From Promethearchaeota archaeon Loki_b32 (GTDB lineage Archaea > Asgardarchaeota > Lokiarchaeia > Sigyniarchaeales > SOKP01): a DNA stretch of 64,000 bases. The notes beneath the pieces were generated by a model. It was not told the DNA's origin, ran no database searches, and saw only the letters and a list, made by a program, of their open reading frames with translations. Positions 8,213 through 16,902 of this stretch are shown piece after piece. The translations under genes and the position numbers were made by a program. The stretch is from positions 62,001 through 126,000 of the forward strand of contig NJBH01000002.1 in assembly GCA_005223125.1 (NCBI GenBank), given 5' to 3'. Positions within the stretch are counted from its first letter, which is position 1; every line of letters starts with the position of its first letter.

Positions 8213-9460
8213 TTGAAAAAACTTCATAAAATTGGATTTTCAAAATTAACCCCTTTAGTAGAAGCTATAGAAAAGCTGTTTTCGAAAATCCATTTAAACC
8301 CAATTGAAGAAGTTGAAATTAAGGCTGCATTAAATCGTATTTTAGCGGAAGATATTATCAGTTCATTGGATATTCCTCCTTTTGATCGCTCAGCTATGGA
8401 TGGTTATGCAATTCAAGCAGAAGATTCATTTAAAGCTACCCCAAATTCTCCAAAAAAAATTAAACTTGTTGGAATAATTGAAATCGGTGAATCTTCAAGT
8501 CTTAAAATTAATAAAGGTGAAGGTATCAAAATATCCACAGGTGCTCCAATACCAGAAGGATCAGATGCTGTTATAAAAATCGAAGATACTGAAATTGAAA
8601 ATAACAGAATAAGTCTTTATATATCTCTACCTCCTGGAAAGAATATTTCCAAAAAAGGAGAAGATATCAAAGGAGGTACTCAAGTATTAAACAAGGGTAC
8701 AGAATTAAAGGCTGAGCATATCGCACTTTTAACTTCCTTAGGTTTTAATAAAGTAAAGGTACGAACTAAACCAAAAATAAGCATTTTTTCTTCCGGAGAT
8801 GAATTACTTGAACCAGGTGTTTCACTTCAACCCGGAAAGATATATAATTCAAATACACCAATGATAACAGCATTAGTAAATTTATATGGTGGCTTAGTTA
8901 TTAGAGGTGAAAGTGTAAAAGATAACAGGGAAACTATTAAAAATAAATTATTTGAAGCGGCTGAAGACTCTCAGATCATAATATTCACCGGCGGTACTTC
9001 AGTTGGGACAAAAGATTACCTACCTGAGATAATTAATGATACGGGCTCGGTTTTAACACATGGTATCGCTATGAGACCTGGAGCCCCAGTTTTGATTGGA
9101 ACTTTAAAAGAAGGTATTATATTTTGTCTTCCTGGTACTCCTGTTGCGGCTTACGTTTCTTTTTTAAAAATTACCGGACCTGCTATCAGGAAAATGTTAG
9201 GATGCTCTGTTTTAGATCCAAGAATTGAAATTATGGCAATGATTGATAAGGATGTTCCCGTTTCTGGGCTTGGCTATCTACATTATTTAAGAGTAAAAGT
9301 TAAAAAAGAAAAAAATGAATTTATTGCCATTCCAGTCAAATTAAAGGGATCTGGAGTAATAAGTTCTCTCACTAAATCTGATGGAATAATCGAGATTCCA
9401 CCACATCAAGAGGGATTAAAAAAGGGAGAAAAACTAATTGTAAAACTATTTCCAAGATAA
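8213..9460 (+). CDS. moeA: Molybdopterin molybdenumtransferase MoeA (second paralogue)
   Basis: A 415-residue MoeA with all family motifs: FDRSAMDGYAIQAED, ISTGAPIPEGSDAV, ISIFSSGDEL, FTGGTSVGTKDYLPE, MRPGAPVLIGTL and LPGTPVAAYV. It differs substantially from the upstream copy, so it is an old paralogue rather than a recent duplicate. The start is a TTG at 8213 just after a GAGTGAGA stretch; it lies 6 bp after the upstream stop, so the two genes are probably coupled. It is the last gene of the cofactor operon. Confidence 0.9.
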   Translation: MKKLHKIGFSKLTPLVEAIEKLFSKIHLNPIEEVEIKAALNRILAEDIISSLDIPPFDRSAMDGYAIQAEDSFKATPNSPKKIKLVGIIEIGESSSLKINKGEGIKISTGAPIPEGSDAVIKIEDTEIENNRISLYISLPPGKNISKKGEDIKGGTQVLNKGTELKAEHIALLTSLGFNKVKVRTKPKISIFSSGDELLEPGVSLQPGKIYNSNTPMITALVNLYGGLVIRGESVKDNRETIKNKLFEAAEDSQIIIFTGGTSVGTKDYLPEIINDTGSVLTHGIAMRPGAPVLIGTLKEGIIFCLPGTPVAAYVSFLKITGPAIRKMLGCSVLDPRIEIMAMIDKDVPVSGLGYLHYLRVKVKKEKNEFIAIPVKLKGSGVISSLTKSDGIIEIPPHQEGLKKGEKLIVKLFPR

Positions 9461-9529
9461 TTGACTAAAGATCATCAATTGATATTTTTAAAACAAAAAT
9501 TTTATCATATTTATTATGTATAAAGAAAA

Positions 9530-9637
9530 GCATATCCTGCTTTATTAGAAATTATTGTATACCCTCTATTATTACTTATGATTGGTTTTGTGTCATTGAA
9601 ATTATGAAAAACTAACTCAAAACCTTCTATTGAATTA
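9530..9637 (+). pseudogene. Remnant of FTR1 iron permease C-terminus
   Basis: Reading from 9530 gives AYPALLEIIVYPLLLLMIGF and SLKL, then TGA at 9605, then KTNSKPSIEL. This aligns with the C-terminus of the intact FTR1 gene (NPSLLEVIIYPSLLISIG, then SLKLWKRTNKIVILEL), with TGA where the intact gene has TGG (Trp), and one codon missing. The DNA is similar along this stretch, for example TCATTGAAATTATG is identical. No other part of this second permease survives. It lies 1.3 kb upstream of the intact gene. Confidence 0.75.
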
Positions 9638-9638
9638 T

Positions 9639-10658
9639 CTACACATTAGAGTTTTTTTGTTTTAATTTTTCTTCTAATTCTTCTTTTTCTTCTTCGAGCT
9701 TCTTAATTTTTTTATCTTTTTGTTTCATTTTTAATCCAGTTATGGTAAAGCCTTGCAAATTAAGTATTTTTCTGATAAAAATGAATGTAGCAAAAGAAAT
9801 TCCAACCAAATAAAGAACATTTACAGACCAAAAATAGGGATCTATCATACTCCAAATGTCTTCTACATATGGAAAGCTTAAAAAGGGTAATAATACTGCA
9901 ATTAATCCAATCCATATCATTCCAATTAGTAGGAGTGCTTTTTCCCATAATCTCATTTGCAATCTATAAAAAATGTATAAATGAAGCCAATACAAAACAC
10001 AGATAAATGCAATAGGCATGAATAAAAATGATCCAATTGCTAAAATCAACAATAGATTAACAGCAAACTTGTTACGCCATAAATCTAAAATATCTTTTGC
10101 AGCCATTTGATCTTGGACTTGAGCTTTTGCATATTCTTTTCTTAATGAAAAATACTCCTTTTTTATTTTCCTGGCAACTTTTTTTGCTCCTTTCTTCCAG
10201 AAAGAAAGTTTACTTATTTCAGCAGCTTTATGAAATTGTTCACTCGCTAAAGGGATGATGTAAAGATTCAGTAATAAGGATATTATTCCATAAATATATA
10301 TAATATTATCAAACCATAACCATAACCCCGTTTGGGTGACAGCCGCAGCTTCAGTATAACTTGAAATAATTTTATAAATCGCATAACATATTAAAAATAA
10401 CGGGATAATAATCTCTAATACGATTAAAATGATAGTACCTCGCTTTTTTAATTTACTGCTTATTTTATCCATAAGTAATAAGAAACCATTTGATATACTC
10501 AAGACTAAACCAAAACCAGCTAAGAATTTTACAACCCAGAAGAATATAAGAAATGTAAAGTTTAAAAACACATCTCCAGTAAAAAGAAATAACAACATCA
10601 ATGCTAAAGTGATGATTAGTCCAATAACGTAAATAATTTTGTATGTTTTTTCCTCCAT
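9639..10658 (-). CDS. Polytopic membrane protein with C-terminal coiled coil
   Basis: Not recognised. The 339 residues contain about eight hydrophobic helices: two or three before residue 70, pairs near 75-100 and 115-145, an amphipathic basic stretch about 160-200 (KKGAKKVARKIKKEYF), then four more up to about 300. The last 35 residues are a Lys/Glu-rich coiled coil (IKKLEEEKEELEEKLKQK), probably cytoplasmic. It stands alone on the minus strand, flanked by the FTR1 remnant and the MoxR remnant. It shows no convincing similarity to the membrane protein at 11927-12802. Confidence 0.7.
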   Translation of the reverse strand: MEEKTYKIIYVIGLIITLALMLLFLFTGDVFLNFTFLIFFWVVKFLAGFGLVLSISNGFLLLMDKISSKLKKRGTIILIVLEIIIPLFLICYAIYKIISSYTEAAAVTQTGLWLWFDNIIYIYGIISLLLNLYIIPLASEQFHKAAEISKLSFWKKGAKKVARKIKKEYFSLRKEYAKAQVQDQMAAKDILDLWRNKFAVNLLLILAIGSFLFMPIAFICVLYWLHLYIFYRLQMRLWEKALLLIGMIWIGLIAVLLPFLSFPYVEDIWSMIDPYFWSVNVLYLVGISFATFIFIRKILNLQGFTITGLKMKQKDKKIKKLEEEKEELEEKLKQKNSNV

Positions 10659-10735
10659 GAATTATCAAAAAGAAAGAGTTTATTTAATTTCTTAGTTAAT
10701 TTTTTGTAAATTCTATTCTGAATTTAATCTTCCCT

Positions 10736-10790
10736 AAATACAAGAAAAATATAATGGCGTTAGTAGAACTGAAGAATTAGGACAATTAAA
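10736..10790 (+). pseudogene. Remnant of a MoxR ATPase 5' end
   Basis: The frame reads QEKYNGVSRTEELGQ, matching residues 12-26 of the intact MoxR (QEEYNVIGRTEELRQ). At the DNA level 10736-10784 is nearly colinear with 12976-13024, and the stretch AGAAGAATATAATG is almost unchanged (AGAAAAATATAATG here). Similarity ends abruptly on both sides. It lies just upstream of FTR1, as a scar of a second copy of the FTR1...MoxR segment. Confidence 0.7.
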
Positions 10791-10935
10791 TTTTATTAAA
10801 TTTGATTCAAAATTTGAAACTTTCTATAAATAAATTTAGATCTGTAAAGATAAATCTTACTTATTAGTTATAACTAAAAAGACCTTTTTTTTTCTAAACT
10901 ATAATTACAAAATGTAAATTTGTTCATTATCTTAC

Positions 10936-10943
10936 TTTAAATA
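10936..10943 (+). promoter_or_regulatory. TATA-like box of the FTR1 gene
   Basis: TTTAAATA lies 25-32 nt before the ATG at 10968, the spacing expected for an archaeal TATA box driving a leaderless or nearly leaderless mRNA. No Shine-Dalgarno sequence is seen before this ATG. Confidence 0.4.
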
Positions 10944-10967
10944 GCAATAAAATATTAGGTTTTAGTT

Positions 10968-11885
10968 ATGGCAACATTAATAGATTTAATAATACCACTA
11001 TTTTTAGCATTTAGAGAAGGATTAGAGGCAACTCTAGTTGTTGTTATCATACTCTTATATTTAAAAAAGACTAATCAACGTGGTTATAATAAATATGTAT
11101 ATTTTGGGTCAATTTTAGCTATATTTTCAAGTATAACCTTTGCAATTATTTTTTCTATGGTCTTCGGAGGATTTTCAGGTATTTTGGAAGAAATATTTGA
11201 GGGATCTACATTTATACTATCAGGGATTTTTATTGTAACCCTAGTCCTATGGGTAAGTAAGGAAGGTCCAAAAATGCGTAAGCATTTAGAAGAAAAATTA
11301 GAAAAATCGATCGAACGACAAAAGGCATTTTCAATTTCTATTTTAACATTTATTGTTATTATCAGAGAGGGAATTGAACTAGTATTATTATTAACTGGAA
11401 CGGCATCCATAGGTTCAATAAATCAAACATCAATAATTCTCGGATCTACCATAGGTTTAGCAATCTCCGTTATTATCGGATTGCTAATATTTTATGGAAT
11501 AAAGACGATTGATTTATCAAAATTCTTTAAAGCCACTAACATAATTTTAATACTATTTGCAGCGGGATTGATAACTTATGGAATCCATGAATTAATTGAA
11601 GCAGGGATAGTTAACCCAATAATAGAAGAAGTATGGAATATCAAACATATCTTACCAGAGGCATTCCCAGATGACAATCCAGCTACACCAGTGTGGCTTG
11701 AAATAATTGGTTCGTTATTAAAAGCCTTATTTGGTTATAATGCGAATCCATCTTTGTTGGAAGTAATAATATACCCTAGTCTCCTAATTTCAATTGGTTT
11801 AATTTCATTGAAATTATGGAAACGAACTAATAAAATTGTTATTCTAGAATTGAAAGAGGAAAGACTTAAGCTTTCTTTAGAATAA
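10968..11885 (+). CDS. FTR1-family iron permease
   Basis: High-affinity iron permease of the FTR1/EfeU (OFeT) family. Both diagnostic REGLE motifs are present: FREGLEATL at about 15-23 and IREGIELVL at about 131-139, each in a membrane helix where the Arg-Glu pair binds iron. About seven hydrophobic segments fill the 305 residues. No multicopper oxidase or EfeO/EfeB partner is adjacent, so the oxidation step would need another protein, or the permease may act on ferrous iron. Remnants upstream show that this locus was once duplicated. Confidence 0.88.
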   Translation: MATLIDLIIPLFLAFREGLEATLVVVIILLYLKKTNQRGYNKYVYFGSILAIFSSITFAIIFSMVFGGFSGILEEIFEGSTFILSGIFIVTLVLWVSKEGPKMRKHLEEKLEKSIERQKAFSISILTFIVIIREGIELVLLLTGTASIGSINQTSIILGSTIGLAISVIIGLLIFYGIKTIDLSKFFKATNIILILFAAGLITYGIHELIEAGIVNPIIEEVWNIKHILPEAFPDDNPATPVWLEIIGSLLKALFGYNANPSLLEVIIYPSLLISIGLISLKLWKRTNKIVILELKEERLKLSLE

Positions 11886-11894
11886 TTTTTTTTT
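11886..11894 (+). terminator. T-tract terminator after FTR1
   Basis: Nine consecutive T residues start right after the FTR1 stop. Archaeal RNA polymerase terminates at such T-tracts. The next gene is convergent, which also calls for a terminator here. Confidence 0.45.
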
Positions 11895-11926
11895 ATTATT
11901 GTTTAGTAATGTTTAAAGTTTTCAAT

Positions 11927-12802
11927 TTATTTCTTTTCGAATCTAATAAATTCCTTATTGAGTTTAATTGCAAATTTTTCTAAAAGATCAAAAATTTCAT
12001 TAAGCTTAATATTAAAATCCCGTCCCCCCAAAATCTGAAAAGTCTGGTTGTAATTCTTGCCAATAAACTTTAGCTCATTTATAAAAATATATTTCCGAGT
12101 ATGTATAGTAGAATATTTCGAATGTATATCGGGATATTTCAAATAAGGTTGTAAATTTACTTCAATTCTATCAATCTGCATCCAATTTACATGAAATATT
12201 GGTTTAGGTGGTACTATTATTTGAATAAACTTTTCATTTATTAAAAATTTCCTTAATTCTGAAGTTCCTTTTAAGAACTTTCTGTATACAAAGAATGTAA
12301 AAAGACCGACAATTATCCAAATAATTACTAAAATAGGTAATGCTTTAATTCTATATACTGTAATTGCTCCCGTAGATACATAAGTCCAAAAGCCAAGATT
12401 AAATAATAGAAGTATTACCACTGAATTTTTTCCATGCTTCACACTTTCAGTTATTTTAACACCTCCGAATTCTTTTTCTGTAACAGTCTTACCCATATCT
12501 ATTCTATACCACATATATTCAGCAAAAAAAATTAATAAACCGACTACTGAGAATATTCCAACTGTGAAAGAAAATAAGATTACATAAGATTTTTCCTTTT
12601 CAGAAGCTATAAATGCAAGTGTATATGAGAATAATCCGAAAATGAAGTAACAGAAAGAACAGGGATATTTGTTAAAAAATCCCTCTCTATTTATGTAAAC
12701 TTGTTTTCTATTATTAATCATATTACTTAATTCCTTATTATTATGCATAACTTTATCATTACTGCTCATCAGAGTATCCCTATGAAAATACTTAAATTGC
12801 AT
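11927..12802 (-). CDS. Membrane protein of unknown function
   Basis: Not recognised. The 291-residue protein has a polar N-terminus with several possible Met starts (residues 1, 12, 19, 28), two helices at about 50-65 and 73-95, two more at about 127-175, then a soluble C-terminal domain of about 105 residues (IVPPKPIFHVNWMQIDRIEV onwards) that resembles a PH-like membrane-associated beta domain; that last point is only an impression. It lies between FTR1 and moxR on the opposite strand. Confidence 0.65.
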   Translation of the reverse strand: MQFKYFHRDTLMSSNDKVMHNNKELSNMINNRKQVYINREGFFNKYPCSFCYFIFGLFSYTLAFIASEKEKSYVILFSFTVGIFSVVGLLIFFAEYMWYRIDMGKTVTEKEFGGVKITESVKHGKNSVVILLLFNLGFWTYVSTGAITVYRIKALPILVIIWIIVGLFTFFVYRKFLKGTSELRKFLINEKFIQIIVPPKPIFHVNWMQIDRIEVNLQPYLKYPDIHSKYSTIHTRKYIFINELKFIGKNYNQTFQILGGRDFNIKLNEIFDLLEKFAIKLNKEFIRFEKK

Positions 12803-12947
12803 AAAAAGAGATTACATTATAGTATTTAAGACATTCTAAAGTTAACACTGGTTTATTCTTAGTGAAAATCTTGCTAGGTAAAACAAGATGTTTTATGTAT
12901 TATCTTATAAACTAAAATTATTTTAGAAATGGTTAATTCTTATAATT

Positions 12948-13829
12948 ATGGTTGATACAACCAAAGTAGTAAAAGAAATACAAGAAGAATATAATGTAAT
13001 TGGTAGAACCGAAGAATTAAGACAGATTGTTTTAGCCCATGCAGTCAACAAGAATATCTTGCTCGAAGGGAACGTAGGAGTAGGGAAAACAACATTAGCT
13101 AAAGCTATTGCCGAATATTATGGTTCTAATGATTCTAATTTCTATAGAGTAGACTGTAGTGAAGAATTACTTCCTCATAATCTTGTTGGATATTTTGAAC
13201 CGCCCCTAGTAATTGCAAAAGGTTATATTGAAGATTCTTATAGATATGGCCCACTGGCCTTAGCGATGATGAATGGTGGATGCTTGTTTATAAATGAAAT
13301 AAATAGGATGCCTGAAAGCACTCAAAATTCATTATTAACCTCATTAGATGAAGGTATACTTGAAATATCTAAATTAAAAACAATTAAAGCCCATAAAGAT
13401 TTCTTTGTAGTAGCAACTCAAAACCCTGCAGCACATGTAGGAGTCACTGTATTAGGGGAAGCCTTGAAAGACAGATTCATATGGGTAAACTTACCTTATC
13501 ACACTTCCGAAGAAGAAATTTTAATTATTAAGCAAGAAGCAAATTTAAATAGCGAAAGTAGGGATAAGATTGCAATAATTTCTCAAAATATAATACAAGT
13601 TACCAGAGAAAGTACTTCTATCCGACGAGGTAGCTCTATAAGAGGAGCAATAGATTTGGCAACTTTAATAAACCAATATAGCAACAGTAATAGCTCTAAA
13701 AATTGGATTGAAGCGGCTGTAATGGCATTATATAATAAAATCGAACTTGAAGATGGATTAACTCAATCCAAAAAAGAAATAATCACAAATATCGTTTTAG
13801 CTGTATTAAATAAATCAGATTTTCAATAA
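12948..13829 (+). CDS. MoxR-family AAA+ ATPase
   Basis: MoxR chaperone-like ATPase, usually working with a VWA-domain protein to activate or assemble a target complex. Walker A GNVGVGKTT is at 41-49, Walker B CLFINEINRMP near 112-122, and the sensor-1 VVATQNP near 157-163. The 293-residue length is typical. The VWA gene follows immediately, the usual MoxR-VWA pair. The client is unknown; nearby iron transport and tungsten cofactor genes make metalloenzyme maturation possible but unproven. Confidence 0.88.
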   Translation: MVDTTKVVKEIQEEYNVIGRTEELRQIVLAHAVNKNILLEGNVGVGKTTLAKAIAEYYGSNDSNFYRVDCSEELLPHNLVGYFEPPLVIAKGYIEDSYRYGPLALAMMNGGCLFINEINRMPESTQNSLLTSLDEGILEISKLKTIKAHKDFFVVATQNPAAHVGVTVLGEALKDRFIWVNLPYHTSEEEILIIKQEANLNSESRDKIAIISQNIIQVTRESTSIRRGSSIRGAIDLATLINQYSNSNSSKNWIEAAVMALYNKIELEDGLTQSKKEIITNIVLAVLNKSDFQ

Positions 13830-14938
13830 TCGATGATTTCTCTGAGGAAGAGTCTGAAGAGATTGAGAAAAGGCTGCATGTTAGATTAACTAAAAGTAAA
13901 CCAGATAAGGAGATTTTAGAGTATGAAATAATCCGAAAAAAAAAAAAAAAGCCTGATTATTATAAGCATCTTGCCAACACATTAGATTATAAGCAAATAA
14001 AGGAGTTAACATATCTAGCGATACAACATAAAAATCTTGAAGCTCTTATAGGGTTGCTAAAAGCAAACGTGTATGCTTCTACAGATGCTTTAGATACAGA
14101 AGAAGGAGTTAAATTTTTCTCGGAAAAAGCTGCAGAATCAGGAGACTTTATGCCAGAAATATATTTTTTCATAAGACGCCCTATATCTGAAAAATATAAA
14201 ACAATATTTCGCAGGCTAGCGCGACAAAGTATTCTAAAATTATCTTTAAAAATAACTAGTAAGGGAATCAGAGGTCAATTCAAAAAAACTGTACCCTATT
14301 ATCAAATGGGTATGCCTGAATTTAGTATGGATGAAACTATCCAGCATAATCCATTAAAAATTTATAAAAAAAGCTTAAACTATACAGATATTTATGGAAT
14401 TGAAAGAAAACGACAAAAGAGGAAAGTTGTATTAGTACTAGATACAAGTGGAAGTATGTATGGTCGTTTACTACTAAATGCGGCACTGACAGCCTCGGTT
14501 TTAGCCTATAATATGGAGAAGGAAGACTTTGCTATTGTTCTATTTAATTCAACTGCTATGGTTATGAAAAAAATCGACCAGAAGAAGCCAATCATTTCTA
14601 TTATTGATGACATATTAGATTCTGAAGCTGTGGGTTTTACCAATATTTCTATAGGATTAGAAAGAGGATTAAAAGAGTTAAATAAAACAAAAGAAGATAA
14701 GAAAGGTCGGTTCGGTATTTTAATAAGTGATGGCAACTATAACCGTGGTGATAATCCAGTACCTATAGCAAAAGCTTTTCCTAAGCTTCATGTTATCGGG
14801 ATGCCAGCAGATAATGACGCTGATCAGGGTATTGAGACTTGTCGAGAAATTGCTAAAGCTGGAAGAGGAAAGTTTTATGCTGTTAATGAATACAAAGAAA
14901 TCCCGCGAGCTCTAATTGAATTATTATCTCAAACTTAA
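13826..14938 (+). CDS. VWA-domain protein, MoxR partner (start unresolved)
   Basis: Von Willebrand A domain protein. The MIDAS metal site is visible as LDTSGSMYG (about 75 residues after the first canonical start), VGFTNISIGL and LISDGNYNRGD. The first canonical start is TTG at 14054, but the same frame is open and clearly protein-like from 13814 onward (IDDFSEEESEEIEKRL, KPDYYKHLANTL, KELTYLAIQHKNLEAL), with no ATG, GTG or TTG before 14054. Either an ATA at 13826 overlapping the moxR stop is used, or an indel, for example in the A15 tract at 13936-13950, has hidden the start. The feature start is therefore provisional. Confidence 0.8.
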   Translation: MIDDFSEEESEEIEKRLHVRLTKSKPDKEILEYEIIRKKKKKPDYYKHLANTLDYKQIKELTYLAIQHKNLEALIGLLKANVYASTDALDTEEGVKFFSEKAAESGDFMPEIYFFIRRPISEKYKTIFRRLARQSILKLSLKITSKGIRGQFKKTVPYYQMGMPEFSMDETIQHNPLKIYKKSLNYTDIYGIERKRQKRKVVLVLDTSGSMYGRLLLNAALTASVLAYNMEKEDFAIVLFNSTAMVMKKIDQKKPIISIIDDILDSEAVGFTNISIGLERGLKELNKTKEDKKGRFGILISDGNYNRGDNPVPIAKAFPKLHVIGMPADNDADQGIETCREIAKAGRGKFYAVNEYKEIPRALIELLSQT

Positions 14939-15215
14939 AATATAATTATATATATTATGAAAAAGCTATTTTCTTGAAGAATTTTTTTTAGATGAATGTT
15001 AAAAGTTAATAAAGATTTGGTATATTAAACATGTATTCTTCAGTTAAGAGGAGTACAATCTACGCTTCTGAAGTGTCACAACCAGATGTGAGAATTGTTT
15101 AATTTAAATAAAATATCTTTATAAAATTTTATTGTTATATCTTTTATAATAAAATAATACTTATGATGAAATTCTTAAAATAATCTTAATGCTTATTAAA
15201 GGTACTTAAAATTGA

Positions 15216-15809
15216 ATGGGTGAGCAAACTATAATAAAAGAGCAAGAACCTCGATATATTTTTAAAATTTGTCTGATAGGCGACGGAGGAGTGGGAAAAA
15301 CTTGTATTGCTCGTAGATTATGTTTCAACACTTTCAGCGTGAATACTCAACTTACTGTTGGAATTGATTTTTATACTTATGACATTCCTTTTGCATTTAA
15401 TGGGGAGGACGCTTTTGTTAGACTTTCAATATGGGATTTTGGAGGACAAGAACAATTTAAAACACTGTTTAAATATTATATCAATGGTGCAAATGGTATT
15501 TTTTTAGTTTTTGATTTATTAAGAATGGAAAGCCTTATTAAACTAGATTGGTGGTATGATAAGATATCAAAGCACGGTCTTGATGATAGTCCAAAAATTC
15601 TGGTTGGTACTAAACTTGATTTAGCTCAAAAAGAAGACAAACAATATAAAGTAGATAGAATAATTGTTGAGCAGTTCCTTAAAAAGCACGATGAAAAAGA
15701 TTATGTCAAAACATCTTCTAAGGATAATGTAAACATTCAGAACGTTTTTATAGAGATCGTAAAAAAAATTTTAGATTCTCATGGTTTTGATTATAGAAAA
15801 ATAGGATAA
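15216..15809 (+). CDS. Rab/Ras-like small GTPase
   Basis: Eukaryote-like small GTPase, 197 residues. G1 GDGGVGKT is at 22-29; the G2 region LTVGIDFYTYD matches the Rab-type TIGIDF; G3 is WDFGGQEQF, with GG rather than the Rab AG; G4 is GTKLDL (TKxD for NKxD); G5 is TSSK. No C-terminal Cys prenylation motif is present (it ends YRKIG), so membrane binding would need another means. It is a stand-alone gene with its own upstream AT-rich promoter region. No GEF or GAP is evident next to it. Confidence 0.9.
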   Translation: MGEQTIIKEQEPRYIFKICLIGDGGVGKTCIARRLCFNTFSVNTQLTVGIDFYTYDIPFAFNGEDAFVRLSIWDFGGQEQFKTLFKYYINGANGIFLVFDLLRMESLIKLDWWYDKISKHGLDDSPKILVGTKLDLAQKEDKQYKVDRIIVEQFLKKHDEKDYVKTSSKDNVNIQNVFIEIVKKILDSHGFDYRKIG

Positions 15810-15844
15810 GAATCCTATCATGAATAGTAATTGATTAAATTTTC

Positions 15845-16390
15845 TTATTCTGTTATGAGATATTCCTTAGGGATTTTGTGTCCATATCCTGCCTTTTTAA
15901 ATTTTTGACCATTTTCAACATAGAGATTAGTACTAAATTCGTTTAATCTATTCTTTGAATATTCTTTTTTTTTAATTGCAGGCACTCCAGCATATAAACA
16001 GAAGTCGTCAGTTTCATCTCTTAAGATTGAACCACCTGCTAAGGTACTCCCCTTTCCTAATTTCGCTCCTTGTAAAATAGTAGCATTTATTCCCACTAAT
16101 GAATTATCTCCAACACTACAAGGTCCATGACACATACATGAATGGGCTAACCTTACATGATTACCAATTTTGCACGTTTCTTTAGGTCTTGAATGCAACA
16201 CAACATTTTCTTGAATACTCGTATTATTTCCTACAATAATTTTTCCCCAATCCCCGCGAAGCTTCGCACCAAACCATATATTTGTATAAGCACCTATTTC
16301 CACATCTCCAATAATTACAACATCTGGAGCAATAAAGGCGGAAGGGTGAATCTTTGGGACGGTTCCATTGAAAGGACTTTTAATTATCAT
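15845..16390 (-). CDS. Gamma-carbonic anhydrase-like hexapeptide-repeat protein
   Basis: A 181-residue left-handed beta-helix protein of the gamma-CA/YrdA family. Hexapeptide repeats run from about 18 to 140 (APDVVIIGDVEIGAYTNIWF). The three zinc-binding histidines expected in the trimer interface are present: H66 (VVLHSRP), H83 and H88 (RLAHSCMCHG). This supports metal binding; carbonic anhydrase activity cannot be shown from sequence because many YrdA relatives are inactive. It is convergent with the upstream GTPase gene. Confidence 0.88.
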   Translation of the reverse strand: MIIKSPFNGTVPKIHPSAFIAPDVVIIGDVEIGAYTNIWFGAKLRGDWGKIIVGNNTSIQENVVLHSRPKETCKIGNHVRLAHSCMCHGPCSVGDNSLVGINATILQGAKLGKGSTLAGGSILRDETDDFCLYAGVPAIKKKEYSKNRLNEFSTNLYVENGQKFKKAGYGHKIPKEYLITE

Positions 16391-16396
16391 CGCTAA

Positions 16397-16902
16397 TCAA
16401 GGGTAAGTTAGAATATCTAAAATATATTATGTATAGTAGATAAAGCTTATGTTCACTAAAATTAGATTTCTATATTATTTCTTAAAGATCAAGTAAGAAT
16501 ATTGTGCTTATATTACGATATAATAAATATTTAAACGCGAAATTTCAGTTATTAATATATTCATCGGTTCTAAGAATTACGGAGAGATTCATTTCCTTCT
16601 GAGATACTAATAAAAGCGTCCTATCAGTGTTTGCTAATGAGAAGAAGATTTCTTTTTTATTTGGCTTGATTTCGGTTTTGTCAAATGAAAATTTAGATTA
16701 AACTTTTGTGTCTATGACAACCACACGAAAAATCTGTTGCAACTATGGTACTTATATTCATGATTTAATTGATAGTTTCATAGCTACTTCCTTAGTAAGA
16801 ATTACTTAACAACAAAAAAATATTAAAATAACAGGTGTATTTCAACTGGTAGAAATATCACAATTCTTATCTCAATTAAAGAATTCTCAGCGTTTAATAC
16901 GG
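16397..16902. other. Intergenic region upstream of the second GTPase
   Basis: About 500 bp without a clear gene. A short plus-strand frame starts at ATG 16714 and ends at TAA 16807 (31 codons, MTTTRKICCNYGTYIHDL onward). It is in the same frame as the GTPase, and that frame stays open from 16810 to the GTPase ATG (VFQLVEISQFLSQLKN, then SQRLIRM). This may be a disrupted N-terminal extension of the GTPase or a non-coding leader. The first 300 bp show nothing recognisable. Confidence 0.3.

Larger units (their letters stand above)
10659..10967. other. Divergent promoter region containing a MoxR remnant
   Basis: This 309-bp stretch separates the minus-strand membrane protein from FTR1. It carries the MoxR 5' remnant at 10736-10790 and a TATA-like TTTAAATA at 10936-10943, 25 nt before the FTR1 ATG. 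A T-tract (GACCTTTTTTTTTC) lies near 10881-10894. No intact gene is seen. Confidence 0.5.

Noticed and set aside
9639-12802. The two minus-strand membrane genes (9639-10658 and 11927-12802) as copies from the same duplication
   Set aside because: Their helix patterns, lengths and tails differ (coiled coil versus a PH-like soluble domain), and no aligned blocks were found. Only the flanking FTR1 and MoxR pieces match.
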